Assembly: GCF_022829345.1 (NCBI RefSeq)
Contig: NZ_JAKSXV010000082.1
Span: 62,001-126,000, forward strand
Reading direction: 5' to 3'
Length of the DNA: 64,000 nucleotides
From: Methylobacterium sp. J-090
Lineage (GTDB): Bacteria; Pseudomonadota; Alphaproteobacteria; Rhizobiales; Beijerinckiaceae
Part shown: positions 27,168-36,318 of the stretch, one piece after another
How positions within the stretch are numbered: the first letter of the stretch is position 1
Layout: each line of letters starts with the position of its first letter
The notes under the pieces: model-generated
What the model saw: only the letters and a program-made list of their open reading frames with translations
Told to the model about the DNA's origin: nothing
Database searches by the model: none
Translations under genes and position numbers: made by a program

Positions 27168-27503
27168 TTGACGCGATCCCTGCCCTATTCGATCGGCTCG
27201 GACGGCGTTCGCCTCGCCGTCCGGCTCACGCCGCGCGCCGGCCGCAAGGGTCTCGACGGCCTCGTCGCCGGAGCGGACGGGCGGATCGCCCTGCAACTCC
27301 GCGTCGCCGCCCCGCCCGTGGAGGGCGCGGCCAACACGGCGCTCGTCGCCTATCTCGCCGAAATCCTGGATCTGCGGCGCGGCGACATCCGCATCGTGTC
27401 GGGGCAGACGGCACGCCACAAGATGGTGGCGCTCGCCGGCGATCCGGCGGTTCTGGCCGACCGCCTCGCGAAATGGATCGCGGGCGCGTCCCTGCGCCGG
27501 TAG
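27168..27503 (+). CDS. DUF167 (YggU) family protein
   Basis: A 111-aa protein of the DUF167/YggU family, recognised by RLTPRAGRKG, LRVAAPPVEGAAN and the VSGQTARHK segment near residue 80. The function is unknown, although the fold has been solved for relatives. The start is TTG with no other good candidate near it. It converges on csaA across about 60 bases. Confidence 0.88.
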   Translation: MTRSLPYSIGSDGVRLAVRLTPRAGRKGLDGLVAGADGRIALQLRVAAPPVEGAANTALVAYLAEILDLRRGDIRIVSGQTARHKMVALAGDPAVLADRLAKWIAGASLRR

Positions 27504-27564
27504 GCCCCACGCGGCGGATGCGGGGGGACCGGTCTCGCCCGAACCCTCACGCGATCACGGACGC

Positions 27565-27936
27565 TCAGAACAGGCGCCCGCCGTTCGGCACCGCCCGGTC
27601 CGGCGCGAACAGCACCACCGCCCCGTCGGCATCGGGAAAGCCGAGGGTCAGCACCTCGGACAGGAACGGCCCGATCCGGCGCAGCGGAAAGTTCACCACC
27701 GCCGCCACCTGACGGCCGGGCAGGTCCTCGGCCCGGTAATGCTCGGTGATCTGCGCGCTCGACCGCTTCAAGCCGATGGGGCCGCCGAAATCGATCGTAA
27801 GCTTCAGGGCGGCTTTTCGCGCCTCCGGGAACGGCTCGGCCGACACGATGGTGCCGACCCGGATGTCGACGGCCAGGAAGTCGTCGAACGCGATGGCCTC
27901 GGCCGCCGGGGCGTCGGGCGCGTGGCTGACGTGCAT
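27565..27936 (-). CDS. csaA: tRNA-binding-domain protein CsaA
   Basis: A 123-aa stand-alone EMAP-II-like OB-fold protein, the CsaA family of export-related chaperones that also bind tRNA. The characteristic elements are [24 protein letters not shown], the [10 protein letters not shown] segment and the C-terminal PNGGRLF. Its start lies seven bases after the end of the iron permease gene, so it is probably read as the last gene of the iron uptake operon. Whether that has functional meaning is unknown. Confidence 0.92.
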   Translation of the reverse strand: MHVSHAPDAPAAEAIAFDDFLAVDIRVGTIVSAEPFPEARKAALKLTIDFGGPIGLKRSSAQITEHYRAEDLPGRQVAAVVNFPLRRIGPFLSEVLTLGFPDADGAVVLFAPDRAVPNGGRLF

Positions 27937-27943
27937 GCCCGCC

Positions 27944-28768
27944 TCAGACCGTGCGGACCTGCCGGCGCTTGTCGGCCGACGACCATTGCATCAGGGCGAC
28001 CATGACCAGGATGGTGCCGAGATAGACCACGCCCTGGAGCACGCTCGGCCGGTCGGTGTATCCCACCAGCGCGTGCAGCACCCGGCCGGCGAGGCTGTCC
28101 TCGCGCAGGATGGCGGCACTGTTCCACAGGGGCCGGTCGAGGACCGTGACCACGCCGGCATTCAGCAGGAACTGCGCCGCCTGGGAGGCGAGGCCGGCGG
28201 CGAGGAAGATGATGAGCGCGCTCGTCACCGAGAACACGTAGCGGGTCGGAATGGCGGCGAGACCGAAATAGCTCACGCTGGACAGCGCGGCGCCGACGGC
28301 GACGCCGGCCAGCGCCCCGAACTGGATGTCGAGGCCGGAGGTGCCGGAGGCCACGAGGCCGTAGAGGAACAGTACGAGTTCGGCGCCCTCCCGCAGGATT
28401 GCCGCACCGACGACGAGGGCGAGGGCGGCGGCCGTGGTCTGGCCGGTGCGGACCTTGTCGCCGGCCGCGCGCAACTCGCCGGCCAGTTCCCGGCCGTGCT
28501 TGCTCATCCAGGTGTTGTGCCAGATCAGCATCAGCACGGCGACGATGAGCACGGCGGCGTTGAGGATGTCCTGTCCGGCGCCCTCGAAGGCGTCGGAGAT
28601 CTTTTCCGCGAACAGGGCGATGAGGGCGGCGCCGGCGAGGCCGCCGAGAATGCCGAGGGCGATCCAGCGGCCGCGCCCGGCAATGCCGCGGGTCGCCGCC
28701 ATGACGATGCCGACGATGAGGCCGGCCTCGATGACCTCGCGGAAGGCGATGACGAAAGCGCCGATCAT
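27944..28768 (-). CDS. ftrC: FTR1-type iron permease
   Basis: Inner-membrane permease of 274 aa with about seven membrane segments. Both REXXE iron-translocation motifs are present: REVIE at 10-14 and REGAE at 126-130. With the adjacent P19-like, cupredoxin-like and 4Fe-4S membrane proteins it makes an FtrABCD-type ferrous iron uptake system, in which iron is thought to be oxidised during transport. The ATG at 28768 has an AAGGA site ten bases upstream. The symbol follows the Brucella/Bordetella naming. The gene order here is A-B-D-C rather than A-B-C-D. Confidence 0.92.
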   Translation of the reverse strand: MIGAFVIAFREVIEAGLIVGIVMAATRGIAGRGRWIALGILGGLAGAALIALFAEKISDAFEGAGQDILNAAVLIVAVLMLIWHNTWMSKHGRELAGELRAAGDKVRTGQTTAAALALVVGAAILREGAELVLFLYGLVASGTSGLDIQFGALAGVAVGAALSSVSYFGLAAIPTRYVFSVTSALIIFLAAGLASQAAQFLLNAGVVTVLDRPLWNSAAILREDSLAGRVLHALVGYTDRPSVLQGVVYLGTILVMVALMQWSSADKRRQVRTV

Positions 28769-28808
28769 GCGCGGATATCCTTGTGTGCGCGCCGGGAGGC
28801 AGCGCGGG

Positions 28809-30221
28809 TTACCAGATCCAGAACAGCAGCACCCAGCCGAACACCGAGAGACCGCAGGCGGCCGCGATGGCGAGCGTCGCGGCGAGCCGGCGCGGGCCGG
28901 CCGCGTAGAGCCCCGACACCCGCCACGCGAGCCAGGTGCTCCACAGGCTGCTCGCGAGGAGGAGCCCCACACGCAGCTCGGAGACGTAGGGGATGATGAG
29001 CCCGTCGCCGCGCAGGAACGTCACGGTGAGGGCCGAGAGCCCGAGGAACACGCCGCAGCCCGCCACCGGGATCAGGGTCTGGGTGAGGTGGTGGAAGCGC
29101 GCCCACGACCACGCCCCGAGGGCCCGTGTTCCCAGCGCCACGAAGCCCGAGAGCGACAGGCCGAGGATGATCGCCGAGGCGGCGATGTAGGCGAGTAGCA
29201 GCACGCCGTCGAGGAGGCTGAGCACGTCGTTGTGCTCGGGGTAGTTGGTGAGGACGAACCATGGCAGGGTCGTCTCCAGGGGCCAGGCGATGCCGCGCTC
29301 GATGAGCCATGTGGCAAGCCACTGCTTGGCCTCGATGAACCACGGGCTCGACGACCACTGGAACGCGCCCACCGCCAGGCCCATCATGCCGAACAGGATG
29401 AGGGCGGTCTGGTCGAGGCTCGGCTCGTTGCCGGCGACGTTGACGATCTCGTGGGTGGGGGAACGGCGGGCGAGGCGCACGGCCCCGCGATAGCCGCTGC
29501 AGCGCCCGCACATGTGGCAGGCCCCGGCCCCGTTCATGGTCTTCACCGGCACCAGGGGGGCGCAGTTGAAGGCTTCACCTCGGGGCTTCGGCGATGCCGC
29601 CCAGGCGGCGTGGTCGACCTGGAAGCTCACGGGGGCGAGCTTGGCCAGCACGGCGAAGACGCCGTTGACGGGGCAGAGGTAGCGGCACCACACCCGCTTG
29701 TTGCGGCCGTAGAGCAGGCCGACGGCGATGGCCGCCACCGTCGAGCCGCCGAGCACGGCGAGCACCGGCTTAGGGTAACCGTAGACGCTGACCATCTGGC
29801 CGTAGACCGTGGTACCGGCGAACGCCACGAACGGCCAGCCGCCCCAGGTGAGCCAGCGCGGCACGGCGCGGCCCAGGCTCCAGCGGCTGGCGAATTCCGT
29901 CAGTGTGCCCTCGGGGCAGAGGATGCCGCACCAGGCGCGCCCGACCACCACCATGCTCACCAGCACGAACGGCCACCAGATGCCCCAGAACGCGAATTGG
30001 GCGAACACGGTCAGGTCGTTCCACAGGTGCGCCGTGCGTCCGGGGAGGGGCAGGAAGGCCGGCACCGCCACGAGGACGAGGTAGATCGCCACGACGATCC
30101 ACTGGATCGTGCGGATGATGCCGCCGTTGCGCTGGAGCCACTGGCCGAGGCCGGCCAGCTTGGCGTCGACCCAGGCCTCGCCCGGTGTGATGAAGGCCGA
30201 TGCCGCCATGGGGTTCGCCAT
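28809..30221 (-). CDS. ftrD: Membrane 4Fe-4S polyferredoxin (FtrD/NapH-like)
   Basis: A 470-aa membrane protein with about ten hydrophobic helices. Two cytoplasm-facing CxxxCP pairs (AWCGILCPEG and VWCRYLCPVNG) and a CHMCGRCSG cluster resemble NapH/RdxA-type polyferredoxins, which move electrons across or along the membrane. In FtrABCD systems this subunit is believed to accept the electron released by ferrous iron oxidation. The ATG at 30221 follows the ftrB stop by five bases. An in-frame upstream extension is a shadow of ftrB and is excluded. Confidence 0.88.
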   Translation of the reverse strand: MANPMAASAFITPGEAWVDAKLAGLGQWLQRNGGIIRTIQWIVVAIYLVLVAVPAFLPLPGRTAHLWNDLTVFAQFAFWGIWWPFVLVSMVVVGRAWCGILCPEGTLTEFASRWSLGRAVPRWLTWGGWPFVAFAGTTVYGQMVSVYGYPKPVLAVLGGSTVAAIAVGLLYGRNKRVWCRYLCPVNGVFAVLAKLAPVSFQVDHAAWAASPKPRGEAFNCAPLVPVKTMNGAGACHMCGRCSGYRGAVRLARRSPTHEIVNVAGNEPSLDQTALILFGMMGLAVGAFQWSSSPWFIEAKQWLATWLIERGIAWPLETTLPWFVLTNYPEHNDVLSLLDGVLLLAYIAASAIILGLSLSGFVALGTRALGAWSWARFHHLTQTLIPVAGCGVFLGLSALTVTFLRGDGLIIPYVSELRVGLLLASSLWSTWLAWRVSGLYAAGPRRLAATLAIAAACGLSVFGWVLLFWIW

Positions 30222-30226
30222 TCGAT

Positions 30227-30568
30227 TTACTTCGCCACGAGGACGGCTTTGGACTCCGGGTGGAAGTCGTCGAACACGTCGTAGCGGCCGGGATCGATGG
30301 TGCGGAACACGATGGACGAGGTCGCACCGGCGGCGAGCGCCTTCTCGCGCTTCAGTTCGGTGCTCTCGAACTCGACGGGGCTCTTGCCCGTGTTGGTGAT
30401 CTCGAGCTTGAACCGGGTGTTGGCCGGCACCTCGATGACGTTGGGGATGATTTCCCCATCGCGCATCTCGACCTTGATCACCGGCAGATCTTCGGCGAGG
30501 GCCGGCCACCCGAGTGCCAGGGTGCCGGCCGTCAGCGCGGCGGCGAGCAGGTGCGAGGGGCGGGTCAC
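30227..30568 (-). CDS. ftrB: Periplasmic cupredoxin-like protein (FtrB-like)
   Basis: A 113-aa exported protein: signal peptide of about 27 residues ending near ALA, then one cupredoxin-type beta-sandwich of the EfeO/FtrB kind. It has acidic and histidine residues (RDGEIIPNVIEVP, FDDFHPESK) but no typical type 1 copper cysteine. It probably works with the P19-like protein in periplasmic iron handling or oxidation. The GTG start is two bases after the ftrA stop. Confidence 0.88.
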   Translation of the reverse strand: MTRPSHLLAAALTAGTLALGWPALAEDLPVIKVEMRDGEIIPNVIEVPANTRFKLEITNTGKSPVEFESTELKREKALAAGATSSIVFRTIDPGRYDVFDDFHPESKAVLVAK

Positions 30569-30570
30569 GC

Positions 30571-31128
30571 TCAGTACGCGCCCTTCTTGCCGATGCCCGC
30601 GAAGGTGAAGTCCTGGGTCACGTCGAACGGCTTGAACCATTCGGCGACCCCGGTCTCCTTGTCGACGTGACGGCCGAAATGCTGGCCCGCGCCGGGGGGC
30701 GCCACCGTGAGCTTGAGGCGGTAGCGACCGGGACCCGACAGCTTGACGTTGTCGCCGTAATGCGGACCGTCGTTGGCCACCATGGGCATCAGGGTGCCGG
30801 TGACCTTCGGGCCCGTGGCGGCCTCGCCCTCCAGCTTCGTCAGCTCGAACGAGACGGCAAGCGACGGCACCCAATCACCCTCGGCGAAACCGTTGCGGTT
30901 GTCCTTGGCGGCGCGGATGTCGGCCTCGAGGTGCAGGTCGGACGCCGCCGCGGCGCGCATCATGTCCGGTGGGTCCATCTCGATGGGCTGGAGATAGACG
31001 GCGGCGACCTCCAGGCCGTTCTGGATCACGTGCGGCCCGATGGGCGTCTCCTTCGCCAGGACGGGAAGGACCGAACTGGCAGTGAGGAAGCCGGCCAGGA
31101 GAAGGGACGGAAGCAATCTTGCGGTCAT
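30571..31128 (-). CDS. ftrA: P19/Tp34-like periplasmic iron-binding protein (FtrA-like)
   Basis: A 185-aa exported protein with a signal peptide (MTARLLPSLLLAG onward, cleavage near VLAKE) and an immunoglobulin-like iron-transport domain. Met- and His-rich stretches (EMDPPDMMRAA, SDLHLEADI, NDGPHYGD, GQHFGRHVDKETG) are the likely copper/iron ligands known from P19 of Campylobacter and FtrA. It is the first gene of the iron operon. I preferred the ATG at 31128 over one at 31143 because it gives a compact signal peptide, though both have weak ribosome sites. Confidence 0.9.
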   Translation of the reverse strand: MTARLLPSLLLAGFLTASSVLPVLAKETPIGPHVIQNGLEVAAVYLQPIEMDPPDMMRAAAASDLHLEADIRAAKDNRNGFAEGDWVPSLAVSFELTKLEGEAATGPKVTGTLMPMVANDGPHYGDNVKLSGPGRYRLKLTVAPPGAGQHFGRHVDKETGVAEWFKPFDVTQDFTFAGIGKKGAY

Positions 31129-31207
31129 GAGAGTCTCTCGCATGGTCCTGAGCGCGTAGACCAGCCGCGAAGGCAAGCAAAGAGGCTTCTTCGTCACATT
31201 ACCACAT

Positions 31208-31222
31208 CGGAATCGTTCTAAT
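31208..31222. promoter_or_regulatory. Possible Irr-type iron box upstream of the ftr operon
   Basis: About 80 bases before ftrA, read on the minus strand, TTAGAA-CGA-TTCCGA resembles the alphaproteobacterial iron control element (TTTAGAA followed by TTCTAAA). The left half matches well and the right half only partly. The location suits control of iron uptake by Irr or a Fur-family protein. Confidence 0.3.
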
Positions 31223-31311
31223 TCAGGGATTGCCTGACTTTCCCGAAGCAAAGCTTGTCCTGGAAGTCCGTCTATTGGTTCGTGGTCTTGCCAGCGCACA
31301 ATAGACCGCGA

Positions 31312-32694
31312 TCATGCGCCCTGGCGTGCCGGACAGGGCAGCGCGGTCTCCACAGCTGGGGAAAACGTCCGCGTGGTCAGGCCCGGATAGGCCAGGGCCT
31401 GACCGATGCCGCGGCCGCCGAGCAGGAGCAGGAACGCGGCCCAGAGTCCGGCATTGCCGAATCCGAGGGCGTGGAAGGTCAGCAGGGCGAGGCCGTAGGT
31501 GCCGGACGCCGCGATCATCAGGTTGCGCATGGCCCGGGTCCAGGTGGCACCGATATAGATTCCGTCGAAGGCGAAGGGGAGCGCTGCAACCAGCGGCGCC
31601 AGGGCCGCCGGAACGAGGTAGGCCCGCGCCGTCTCGCGAACCTCCGGATTCGTCGTCACCGCGTCGATGAAGGCCCCACCCGTCACGAGGAACAGGCAAG
31701 CGATGGCGGCCCCGAAGGCGAGGCACCAGGACAGACTCAGGCGTGCGGCGCGGCGAAAACCCGTTTCGTCGCGGGCGCCCACGGCCTGCCCGCACAGGGT
31801 CTCGGCGGCGGTGGCGAAACCGTCGAGGAAGAAGCCGCCGATCATGAAGAGATTCCACAGCACGGCGTTGGCGGCGAGGACCACGTCGCCCGAGCGCGCG
31901 CCGAGCGCCGAGAACGCGGCGATGCAGGCGACCAGCAGCAGGGTCCGCACCATCACGTCGGCGTTGACGCTGAGCATCCGTGCGAGCGCCAGGGGATCGG
32001 CGACGATTCTCCATGGCACCGCGAAGGGATGCGAGCCGAGGCGGGCGAGGAGGGTGAGGCCGAGTCCGGCGCCGGCCGCTTCGGCCAGCAGCGTCGCGAG
32101 GCCGGCGCCCGCGACGCCCCGATCCGCACCGAGCACCAGCGCGAGGGTCAGGGCGATGTTGACGCAGTTGATGGCGATCTGCAGCACGAGCCCGAGATCC
32201 GTGCGGCCGCGCCCGAGCACCGAGCCGAGGATGGCGTAGTTCGCCAGGGTGAAGGGGGCGGCGAAGATGCGGATGTGGAAATAGTCCGACAGGCCGGCGA
32301 TGACCGCCGGGCTGGCACCGCTCAGGGCGAAGGCGCCCCGGCCGATGGGGCCCTGCAGGATCACGATGGCCGTGCCGACGAGGAGGCCGGCGGCGAGCGC
32401 CCGCGCCAGGGTCCGGTCGACCTCCGCGCCGTCGCGGGCGCCCACCGCCTGGGCGGTCAGTCCGGCGGTGGCCATGCGAAGCGACCCGAACGACCAGAAG
32501 ATCGCGTCGAAGATCACGGCCCCGAGCGCCATGGCCCCGAGCAGCGCGGCATCGCCGAGCCGGCCGATCACCGCGGCGCCGACGAAGCCGAGGAGCGGCG
32601 TCGTCACGTTGGCGACCGTCATCGGCAGGGCCAGCGACAGGACGCGCCGGCTCGTGGCCGGCACCGGATGGGCGCCGCGGACGTTCATCGGCAC
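31312..32694 (-). CDS. MATE family efflux transporter
   Basis: A 460-aa multidrug and toxin extrusion transporter with about twelve membrane helices in two pseudo-symmetrical halves. LSLALPMTVANVTTPLLGFV at the start and the repeated GQAVGARD (second half) and AQAVGARDG (first half) segments are typical of the DinF-like branch. It uses a Na+ or H+ gradient; substrates cannot be predicted. It starts four bases after the DUF971 gene and is probably co-transcribed with it. The last 20 residues are poorly conserved. Confidence 0.92.
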   Translation of the reverse strand: MPMNVRGAHPVPATSRRVLSLALPMTVANVTTPLLGFVGAAVIGRLGDAALLGAMALGAVIFDAIFWSFGSLRMATAGLTAQAVGARDGAEVDRTLARALAAGLLVGTAIVILQGPIGRGAFALSGASPAVIAGLSDYFHIRIFAAPFTLANYAILGSVLGRGRTDLGLVLQIAINCVNIALTLALVLGADRGVAGAGLATLLAEAAGAGLGLTLLARLGSHPFAVPWRIVADPLALARMLSVNADVMVRTLLLVACIAAFSALGARSGDVVLAANAVLWNLFMIGGFFLDGFATAAETLCGQAVGARDETGFRRAARLSLSWCLAFGAAIACLFLVTGGAFIDAVTTNPEVRETARAYLVPAALAPLVAALPFAFDGIYIGATWTRAMRNLMIAASGTYGLALLTFHALGFGNAGLWAAFLLLLGGRGIGQALAYPGLTTRTFSPAVETALPCPARQGA

Positions 32695-32698
32695 GCCT

Positions 32699-33166
32699 TC
32701 AGTGGCAGCCGCATCCGGTGCCGCAACTGCCGCCGCCCGCAGCCTCGCCCGGCGTCCCGGTCGACTTCTTGGCCGGCCTCACGGCGGGATCGCGCGACAG
32801 ACCGCGCTCTTCCAGCTCCGACAGGTAGGTGGCCCAGCGGTTCCGGTACTCGCGGCCGAGGTCGTACAGGTAGCCCCAGCCGAACAGTCCGGTGTCGTGC
32901 ATGTCGTCGAATGTGAGCTTGACGGCGTAATTGCCCACGGGCTCGACGTTGAGGATCGCGACCTCGCGCTTGCCGCCGATCACCTTGCGCTCGGCCGGCG
33001 AGTGGCCCTGGACCTCGGCGGACGGGCTCGACACCCGCAGGTATTCCGCAGGCAGGGTGAAGCGCCCGCCATCCTCGAAGGCGACGATGAGGCTGCGCTT
33101 GTCGCCGGACAGGCGGATCTCCGTGGGCCAACGCTCGGCGACGGCAGCGACGGTCTGTTGGTCCAT
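32699..33166 (-). CDS. DUF971 protein with cysteine-rich tail
   Basis: A 155-aa protein whose first 110 residues form a DUF971 domain (also found at the N terminus of gamma-butyrobetaine hydroxylase), with [31 protein letters not shown] and [18 protein letters not shown]. The C terminus is basic and ends in SCGTGCGCH, a likely metal-binding tail. DUF971 proteins occur with iron-sulfur and molybdenum cofactor genes; moaA is divergently transcribed next door, about 160 bases away. The function is unknown. Confidence 0.9.
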   Translation of the reverse strand: MDQQTVAAVAERWPTEIRLSGDKRSLIVAFEDGGRFTLPAEYLRVSSPSAEVQGHSPAERKVIGGKREVAILNVEPVGNYAVKLTFDDMHDTGLFGWGYLYDLGREYRNRWATYLSELEERGLSRDPAVRPAKKSTGTPGEAAGGGSCGTGCGCH

Positions 33167-33324
33167 GGCTGGCTCCTGAAGAGGGGGCGTGGTCCCACGT
33201 GCGGACGCGTCGCCCCGGTGCGCGCTTGTCCGCGCGGGTGCAAGACCTCATATGCTTCTTCATGCTAGGTTCGTCACGCGACCAAACGCCAGTGCTTTCC
33301 CCAGATCAGAGTTCAGAGTCCCGC

Positions 33325-34362
33325 ATGTGGGGTCCCCGCACCGTCGACACTCCCGTGACGCCCGTTGCTGCGCCGTTGATCGACCCGTTCCAGCGGGCGA
33401 TCACGTACCTGCGCATCTCGGTGACGGATCGCTGCGATCTGCGTTGCGTCTACTGCATGTCCGACGACATGAACTTCCTGCCGAAGCGCGATCTCCTCAG
33501 CCTCGAGGAACTCGATCGCCTCTGCGCGGTGTTCATCGGGCGCGGGGTCCGCAAGCTGCGCATCACCGGCGGCGAGCCCCTGGTGCGACGCGACATCATG
33601 CACCTGTTCCGCCGCCTGTCGCGCCACCTTGGCACGGGCGCGCTGGAAGAGCTGACCATGACGACGAACGGAACGCAGCTCGGCCGCTTCGCGCCCGAAC
33701 TCGCCGACCTCGGCGTTCGCCGCGTCAACGTCTCCCTCGACACCCTCGACCCGGCCAAGTTCAAGGCCGTGACCCGGCGCGGCGACCTCAAGGCGGTGCT
33801 CGACGGCATCGCGGCGGCGCAGCGGGCCGGCATCAAAGTCAAGATCAACGCCGTGGCGCTCAAGGGCGTCAACGAGGATGAGCTCGCCGACATGATCGCC
33901 TGGGCGCATGGCGGCGACATGGACATGACCCTCATCGAGGTCATGCCGCTCGGCGAGATCGAGGGTGACCGCACGGACCAGTTCCTGCCGCTCTCCGTAG
34001 CGCGGGCGCGGCTCGAACAACGCTACACCCTGATCCCCCTGCCCGACCGCACGGGTGGCCCGGCGCGCTATGTCCGCATCGCCGAGACCGGCGGGCGCCT
34101 CGGCTTCATCACGCCGCTGACCCATAATTTCTGCGAGAGCTGCAACCGCGTGCGCCTCACCTGCACGGGCAAGCTCTACATGTGCCTCGGCCAGGAGGAC
34201 GCGGCGGACCTGCGCGCGGCGCTGCGCGCCTCCCCCGACGACGCCCTCGTGACCCAGGCGGTGGTGGACGCCATCGCGCGCAAGCCCAAGGGCCACGACT
34301 TCGTCATCGAGCGGGCCCGCCCGGCGGCGGTGGGACGCCACATGAGCGTCACCGGCGGCTGA
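33325..34362 (+). CDS. moaA: GTP 3',8-cyclase MoaA
   Basis: Radical SAM enzyme that, with MoaC, turns GTP into cyclic pyranopterin monophosphate in molybdenum cofactor synthesis. The 345-aa product has the N-terminal cluster motif CDLRCVYC, the SAM-contacting TGGEPLVR, and a second cluster motif [18 protein letters not shown] near residue 270 that binds the substrate. It ends in the conserved GG dipeptide needed for activity. The ATG at 33325 gives the family length; ATG at 33262 is in frame but lacks support. This supplies cofactor for the Mo enzymes in the window (MsrP, FdhF-like). Confidence 0.95.
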   Translation: MWGPRTVDTPVTPVAAPLIDPFQRAITYLRISVTDRCDLRCVYCMSDDMNFLPKRDLLSLEELDRLCAVFIGRGVRKLRITGGEPLVRRDIMHLFRRLSRHLGTGALEELTMTTNGTQLGRFAPELADLGVRRVNVSLDTLDPAKFKAVTRRGDLKAVLDGIAAAQRAGIKVKINAVALKGVNEDELADMIAWAHGGDMDMTLIEVMPLGEIEGDRTDQFLPLSVARARLEQRYTLIPLPDRTGGPARYVRIAETGGRLGFITPLTHNFCESCNRVRLTCTGKLYMCLGQEDAADLRAALRASPDDALVTQAVVDAIARKPKGHDFVIERARPAAVGRHMSVTGG

Positions 34363-34494
34363 TTTTTTGGGGTGCATCGGCGTGTCCGAAAACCGGGCCG
34401 CATTTCTCGGGCCGAGGCTCCCGCTGGTTTGACCCTGTGCCCCATCGAACCTAGACCCCGCTCCATCGCAAAAACTGGATGATGGAGACGGATG

Positions 34495-35361
34495 ATGGCG
34501 AAGGTCGCGTTCCTGGGCCTCGGCGTGATGGGCGGGCCGATGGCCGGGCACCTCGCCAGACACGGCCACGCCGTCACCGTCTACAACCGGACGGCGGCCA
34601 AGGCCGAGGCCTGGGTGAAGGCCCATGGCGGGGCAGCGGCGCCGACCCCGCATGAGGCCGCCCGGGGCCAGGAGATCGTGTTCGCCTGTGTGGGCAACGA
34701 CGACGACCTGCGCGGCGTGACGCTGGGTTCGGACGGCGCCTTCGCGGGCATGGAAAACGGTGCGGTCTTCGTCGATCACACCACCGCCTCGGCGGAGGTC
34801 GCCCGCGAACTCAGCGACGTCGCGCAGGCGGCCGGCCTGCACTTCATCGACGCCCCGGTCTCCGGCGGTCAGGCCGGTGCCGAGAACGCGGCGCTGACCG
34901 TCATGTGCGGCGGCGAGGCCGCGATCTACGCCCGGGTCGAGCCGGCGATCCTGAGCTTCGCCAAGGCGAGCCGCCTGATGGGTCCCTCGGGTTCGGGCCA
35001 GCTCACCAAGATGGTCAACCAGATCGCCATCGCGGGGTTGGTGCAGGGCCTGTCGGAGGCGATCCACTTCGCCAAGCGGGCCGAACTCGACGTCGAGGCG
35101 GTCCTCGACGTGATCTCCAAGGGCGCCGCCGGCTCCTGGCAGATGGAGAATCGCGGGCGGACCATGAACGCCGAAAAGTTCGATTTCGGCTTCGCCGTCG
35201 ATTGGATGCGCAAGGATCTCGGCATCCTCCTGGCCGAGGCGCGCCGCAACGGCGCCAGATTGCCGGTGACCGCCCTGGTCGATCAGTTCTACGCCGACGT
35301 GCAGGGCATGGGGGGCAACCGCTGGGATACGTCGAGCCTCATCGCGCGTCTGGAGACGTAA
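34495..35361 (+). CDS. Beta-hydroxyacid dehydrogenase (3-hydroxyisobutyrate dehydrogenase family)
   Basis: A 288-aa NAD(P)-dependent oxidoreductase with an N-terminal Rossmann motif LGLGVMGGPMAGHL, the substrate-binding DAPVSGGQAGAEN, and the catalytic lysine in GSGQLTKMVNQ. Members oxidise or reduce 3-hydroxyisobutyrate, tartronate semialdehyde, or glyoxylate/succinic semialdehyde. The specificity is not clear; NRT at the end of the second strand points to NADP(H). The ATG at 34495 has a GGAG site seven bases upstream; 34492 is the only rival. Its 3' end overlaps the convergent miaA gene by 23 bases. Confidence 0.92.
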   Translation: MAKVAFLGLGVMGGPMAGHLARHGHAVTVYNRTAAKAEAWVKAHGGAAAPTPHEAARGQEIVFACVGNDDDLRGVTLGSDGAFAGMENGAVFVDHTTASAEVARELSDVAQAAGLHFIDAPVSGGQAGAENAALTVMCGGEAAIYARVEPAILSFAKASRLMGPSGSGQLTKMVNQIAIAGLVQGLSEAIHFAKRAELDVEAVLDVISKGAAGSWQMENRGRTMNAEKFDFGFAVDWMRKDLGILLAEARRNGARLPVTALVDQFYADVQGMGGNRWDTSSLIARLET

Positions 35362-36301
35362 GCCGCGCTTCGGCGAGGGACAGGGCCGCCTCCGGGGCGG
35401 TCCAGGCCCAGTCCCCGCCCATCTGGTGGCGGAACCAGGTGAACTGGCGCTTGGCGTAGCGGCGCGTGTCGGCCTGACCGCGCCGGATCGCCTCGGCCCG
35501 GTCGATGGCCCCGTCGAGATGGGCGATCAGGCCGGGCACGCCATGCGCGCGCATGATCGGCAGCATCGGGTCGAGGCGGCGTTCGCGCAGGCCCGCGACC
35601 TCCTCGAGGGCGCCGTCCGCGATCATCGCGGCGAACCGCGCGTCGATGGCGGCGCGGAGCGCCTCGCGCTCGGGCGCGAGGAACAATTTCAGCATGGGCA
35701 GGCCGGCGAGGGGCCCGGGCGTGCGCTGCCCGTGGAAATCGGCGATGGGCCGGCCCGTGGCGGCGTAGATCTCCAGGGCGCGCATGATCCGGGCACGGTC
35801 GCTCGGCCGCAGGGCCTCGGCGCCGGCCGGATCGCGGGCGGCGAGGTCGGCGTGGAGAGCCTCCGTCGACCGTCCCTCGGCCCCGGCCCGGATCGCGGCC
35901 CGTACGGCGTCGGGCACGGTCGGCAGCTCCGAGAGCCCTTCCTCCAGGGCGCGGAAGTACAGGCCGGTGCCGCCCACCAAGATCGGCAGGCAGTTCTCCT
36001 CCCTCAGACCGGCGAGCAGGCCAGTCGCCTCCCGGGCGAAATGGCCGGCCGAGTAGTTCACCGCGCCGTCGACGTGGCCGTAGAGGCGGTGCGGGGCCAG
36101 GGCCTCCTCCTCCGCGCTCGGACGGGCCGAGAGGCGGCGGAGATCCCCGTAGACCTGCATGGAATCGGTGTTGATCACCACGCCCCGGAACCGCCGCGCC
36201 AGGGTGGTGGCGAGGCCCGACTTGCCCGAGGCGGTCGGCCCTGCGATGAGGATGGCCGCCGGCCGGCCGTGCGCGTGTGCTGTGTCCGTGACCGGCGGCA
36301 A
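35339..36301 (-). CDS. miaA: tRNA dimethylallyltransferase MiaA
   Basis: Transfers a dimethylallyl group to N6 of A37 in tRNAs that read codons beginning with U, aiding fidelity. The 320-aa protein has the P-loop AGPTASGKSG, the catalytic-base segment INTDSMQVYGDL, VGGTGLYFRAL, and the C-terminal RRYAKRQFTWFR that grips tRNA. No ATG is available. I chose a TTG at 36301 with a GGGAG element upstream; a longer TTG start at 36346 would overlap the divergent serB start. The gene ends overlap the preceding dehydrogenase by 23 bases, tail to tail. Confidence 0.94.
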   Translation of the reverse strand: MPPVTDTAHAHGRPAAILIAGPTASGKSGLATTLARRFRGVVINTDSMQVYGDLRRLSARPSAEEEALAPHRLYGHVDGAVNYSAGHFAREATGLLAGLREENCLPILVGGTGLYFRALEEGLSELPTVPDAVRAAIRAGAEGRSTEALHADLAARDPAGAEALRPSDRARIMRALEIYAATGRPIADFHGQRTPGPLAGLPMLKLFLAPEREALRAAIDARFAAMIADGALEEVAGLRERRLDPMLPIMRAHGVPGLIAHLDGAIDRAEAIRRGQADTRRYAKRQFTWFRHQMGGDWAWTAPEAALSLAEARLTSPDAR

Positions 36302-36318
36302 GGCGTGGAAGCTCCCGG

